The translations under genes and the position numbers were made by a program. Positions 61,460-64,000 of a DNA stretch of 64,000 nucleotides are shown one piece after another. Source of the stretch: Deinococcus sp. LM3. GTDB lineage: Bacteria; Deinococcota; Deinococci; Deinococcales; Deinococcaceae. The notes below the pieces were generated by a model. That model searched no databases. It had not been told where the DNA came from and worked only from the letters and a program-made list of their open reading frames with translations. Positions within the stretch are counted from its first letter, which is position 1, and every line of letters begins with the position of its first letter. The DNA lies in the NCBI RefSeq assembly GCF_002017875.1, contig NZ_MUFV01000001.1:2134501-2198500 (forward strand), given 5' to 3'.

Positions 61460-62905
61460 ATGACGCAGCGCACCCCACCCCCCACAGCCCAGGCCAGCCG
61501 CGCCCCGCTGGCCGTCGCCACGCAGGAACTGAACGCCGACCTCGACACGCCCGTCACCGCGTACCTGAAAGCCGCGCAGGGCGAACCCGTCGCCTTCCTG
61601 CTCGAGAGCGTCGAGGCCGGCGAGAAACTCGGCCGGTACTCGTTCATCGGCGTGGGCGAACAGGGCCGCTTCGAGGCACGCGGCACGCACGTCACCAGCA
61701 GCGGCACCTTCGGCACGCACGACGGCCCCGTGCCCGATCCCCTCGCGCACCTGTACGCCGCCGCCACCCGCCCCGCCCCCGTCCCGGCCGGGCTGCCCGC
61801 CCTGATCGGCGGGGCGGTCGGGTACGCCGCGTACGACCTGATCCGCGCGTACGAGACCCTGCCCGACAGCAACCCCGACGAACTGGGCGTGCCCGACGCG
61901 TGCTTCATCGCGCCGCGCGGCATGGTCATCTTCGACCACCTCAAGCACCGCCTGATCGCCGTCGCGACCGCTCCACAGCAGGTCGACGCCGACGCCGAGG
62001 TCGCCGCGCTCGTGCAGCGCCTGCGCGGCCCGCTGCCCTACGTGCCCGGCCAGAATCCCACGCCCGCCCCCACCTTCACCAGCAACTTCACGCCCGACAC
62101 CTACCGCGACGCCGTGAACCGCGCCCTGGAGTACATCCGCGCCGGAGACATCTTCCAGGTCGTGCCCAGCCAGCGCTTCAGCGCGCCCCTGGGCGACCTG
62201 CACCCCTTCGCGCTGTACCGCGCGCTGCGCCGCGTGAATCCCAGCCCGTACCTCGGGTACCTGCAACTCGGGCCGGTCACGCTGGTCGCCAGCAGCCCCG
62301 AGAGCCTGCTGGCCAGCGACGGCCACGCGGTCACCACCCGCCCCATCGCCGGCACCCGCACGCGCGGCACCACCCCCGAACACGACAACGCGCAGGCCGC
62401 CGAACTCCTGGCCGACGAGAAGGAACGCGCCGAACACCTCATGCTCGTCGACCTGGGCCGCAACGACCTCGGAAAGGTCAGCCGCTACGGAAGCGTCCGC
62501 GTGCACGACGCCTTCACCATCGAACGCTACAGCCACGTCATGCACATCGTCTCCAGCGTCACCGGCACCCTCCGGGACGACCAGACGCCCCTGCACGCGC
62601 TGGCCAGCGTGCAACCCATGGGCACCGTCAGCGGCGCCCCCAAGATCCGCGCCATGGAAATCATCGACGAACTCGAACCCACCCGCCGAGGCCCCTACGG
62701 CGGATCTTTCGGCTACATCGCCCACGACGGCAGCATGGACATGGCCCTCACCCTGCGCACCATGGTCATCACGGGCGGTCAGGTTCACATCCAGGCCGGC
62801 GCGGGCGTCGTCGCCGACAGCGACCCCGCCAGCGAGGAACTCGAAACCCGCAACAAGGCCGCCGCCCTCATGCGCGCCGTCGAACTCGCGGCGGGCGGTC
62901 TGTGA
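61460..62905 (+). CDS. trpE: Anthranilate synthase component I
   Basis: Converts chorismate to anthranilate with ammonia from TrpG. The 481-residue protein has an N-terminal domain with a Trp feedback site-like LLESVEAGEKLGRYSFIG (LLES is the conserved inhibitor-binding motif). The chorismate-binding core includes AGDIFQVVPSQRF, PYLGYLQLGPVTLVASSPES, PIAGTRTRGTTPEHD, LVDLGRNDLGKVSRYG and GAPKIRAMEIIDELEPTRRG. AGGAG lies 5 nt before the ATG, downstream of the attenuator. Confidence 0.95.
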   Translation: MTQRTPPPTAQASRAPLAVATQELNADLDTPVTAYLKAAQGEPVAFLLESVEAGEKLGRYSFIGVGEQGRFEARGTHVTSSGTFGTHDGPVPDPLAHLYAAATRPAPVPAGLPALIGGAVGYAAYDLIRAYETLPDSNPDELGVPDACFIAPRGMVIFDHLKHRLIAVATAPQQVDADAEVAALVQRLRGPLPYVPGQNPTPAPTFTSNFTPDTYRDAVNRALEYIRAGDIFQVVPSQRFSAPLGDLHPFALYRALRRVNPSPYLGYLQLGPVTLVASSPESLLASDGHAVTTRPIAGTRTRGTTPEHDNAQAAELLADEKERAEHLMLVDLGRNDLGKVSRYGSVRVHDAFTIERYSHVMHIVSSVTGTLRDDQTPLHALASVQPMGTVSGAPKIRAMEIIDELEPTRRGPYGGSFGYIAHDGSMDMALTLRTMVITGGQVHIQAGAGVVADSDPASEELETRNKAAALMRAVELAAGGL

Positions 62906-63063
62906 ATGCACGGTCGGGAGTGGGTCGGCCACGCCCGGCAGCCCACCGCCCGGCCCTGCCGTTCAGGCGCTGACCGTCCCGACCCGCCGAATCTCCAGTG
63001 CCGAATCTCCAGCGCCGTCGCCCACCCGGACACCCGCTCTGCGCGCATGAAAGGACAATCACG

Positions 63064-63714
63064 ATGACCACCCCCCACAGCCCACAACCCACCCCCCGCA
63101 TCCTGCTGATCGACAATTACGACTCGTTCACGTACAACCTCGTGCAGTATTTCGGCGAACTGGGCGCGGACCTGACCGTGTGGCGCAACGACGCGTTCAC
63201 GCTGGACGAGGTGCGGGCCCTGAATCCGGACGCGATCGTGGTGTCGCCGGGGCCGTGCACGCCCACCCAGGCGGGACAGAGCGTGGCCGTGATCCGCGAG
63301 CTGGGGCCGAGCGTGCCGACGCTGGGCGTGTGCCTGGGCCACCAGAGTATCGGGGAGGCGTTCGGGGCGCAGGTGGGCCGGGCGATCCTGCCGGTCCACG
63401 GAAAGACCAGCCCGGTCCGGCATGACGGGTCCGGGCTGTTCGCGGGCCTGCGGGACGGGGTGACGGTCACGCGGTACCACTCGCTGGTGGTGCGGGACCT
63501 GCCGCCGGAACTGGTGGCGACCGCCTGGACGACCGACCCGGACGAGGAGGTCGTGATGGCGCTGCGGCACCGTGAATTCCCGGTGTTCGGCGTGCAGTTC
63601 CACCCGGAGAGCATCGCCACGGAGGACGGCATGGAGATGATCCGGAATTTCCTGGCGGAGGTGCGGGCCTTCCAGGCGGCGCGGGCCGCGCGGGTGGGGG
63701 AGGCGGGCGCATGA
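63064..63714 (+). CDS. trpG: Anthranilate synthase component II (glutamine amidotransferase)
   Basis: The glutaminase subunit (216 residues) with the class I amidotransferase triad: Cys in LGVCLGHQSIGEAFG, and His and Glu in FGVQFHPESIATEDG. It begins ILLIDNYDSFTYNLVQYFGE after a short Thr/Pro extension. AAAGGA lies upstream. The protein could also serve PabB, as in organisms with one shared subunit, but its position favours TrpG. Its stop overlaps trpD by 4 nt. The 158-bp gap after trpE shows no promoter. Confidence 0.94.
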   Translation: MTTPHSPQPTPRILLIDNYDSFTYNLVQYFGELGADLTVWRNDAFTLDEVRALNPDAIVVSPGPCTPTQAGQSVAVIRELGPSVPTLGVCLGHQSIGEAFGAQVGRAILPVHGKTSPVRHDGSGLFAGLRDGVTVTRYHSLVVRDLPPELVATAWTTDPDEEVVMALRHREFPVFGVQFHPESIATEDGMEMIRNFLAEVRAFQAARAARVGEAGA

Positions 63715-64000
63715 TTCACGCCAGACTGATGAACGGCGAGCGGCTCTCGCAGGGGGACGCGGCGGCGTTCATGCGCGAGGTCATGGAGGGCGACATGAGC
63801 GGCGTGCGGCTCGCGGCGGCCCTGGCGGCCCTGCGGGTACGCGGCGAGACGCCCGAGGAGATCGCGGGCTTCGCGCAGGCCATGCGGGAGAACGCGGTGC
63901 GCGTGAACGTCACGCCCCGCCCGGTACTGCTGGACGTGGTCGGCACCGGCGGCGACGGTGCGCACACCTTCAACATCAGCACCACGACGGCATTCGTGGT
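63711..64000 (+). CDS. trpD: Anthranilate phosphoribosyltransferase (partial)
   Basis: The first 96 residues are present; the window ends inside the gene. MIHARLMNGERLSQGDAAAF and GDMSGVRLAAALAALRVRGE form the N-terminal helical domain, and VVGTGGDGAHTFNIST is the PRPP-binding glycine-rich loop. It transfers phosphoribose to anthranilate. ATG 63711 overlaps the trpG stop. Confidence 0.93.
   Translation, partial: MIHARLMNGERLSQGDAAAFMREVMEGDMSGVRLAAALAALRVRGETPEEIAGFAQAMRENAVRVNVTPRPVLLDVVGTGGDGAHTFNISTTTAFV

Overview
The window is chromosomal DNA from a high-GC bacterium that I place in Deinococcus. The reasons are the gene content (a short dcw cluster, a compact SMC, a YmdB-type phosphodiesterase and a KatE1-like catalase), heavy GTG start use, four-base stop/start overlaps, and above all many genes whose start codon lies 5-9 nt after a TAnnnT hexamer. 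That last pattern is the leaderless-mRNA layout reported as common in Deinococcus deserti. No rRNA, tRNA, CRISPR array, prophage or complete insertion sequence is visible; the only structural RNA is RNase P RNA.

Layout. 1-8.2 kb: the end of an unidentified gene, coaE, a secreted TPR protein, a CAP-domain lipoprotein, gatA, truB, rluB, rnpB and a DUF423 gene. 8.3-11.7 kb: the start of the dcw cluster (mraZ, rsmH, an ftsL-like gene, ftsI) behind four 10-bp MraZ boxes. 11.7-20.9 kb: an AT-rich intergenic island, 3D-domain and PEGA envelope proteins, an FtsX-type permease, a Nudix-mazG pair, an SDR, and smpB coupled to a degenerate amidase and a GerMN protein. 21-33.5 kb: smc, a secreted GH13 amylase, ppc, ymdB, a universal stress protein and a frameshifted U32 peptidase. 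33.9-42.7 kb: a DUF402 protein, a nucleotidyltransferase, glgC, an ABC exporter, YciI, a GMC oxidoreductase and a saccharopine-dehydrogenase-like enzyme. 42.7-50.5 kb: catalase and a form I aerobic CO dehydrogenase operon (coxMSL), followed by an XdhC-YHS fusion. 51.1-55.2 kb: a coupled four-gene cassette resembling olefin/beta-lactone (Ole) chemistry. 55.6-64 kb: aroA, a YiaAB protein, a SWIM/SNF2 helicase, and the trp operon start (trpE, trpG, partial trpD) behind a transcription attenuator.

The most interesting non-gene structure is a 133-bp terminal-inverted-repeat element present four times, each copy flanked by a TAA or TGA direct repeat. Every copy sits inside a gene signal (two stop codons, one start codon, one -10 hexamer), and the target duplication rebuilds that signal. 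At the XdhC-YHS gene the element end also supplies a new Shine-Dalgarno sequence.

Other points for follow-up are the trp attenuator with a leaderless Trp-rich leader peptide, the AYRCSFR motif marking a genuine Mo-Cu CO dehydrogenase, the amidase-fold protein without zinc ligands, the Ole-like cassette, and a G6-tract frameshift in the U32 gene. All calls come from reading the sequence; no database search was possible.
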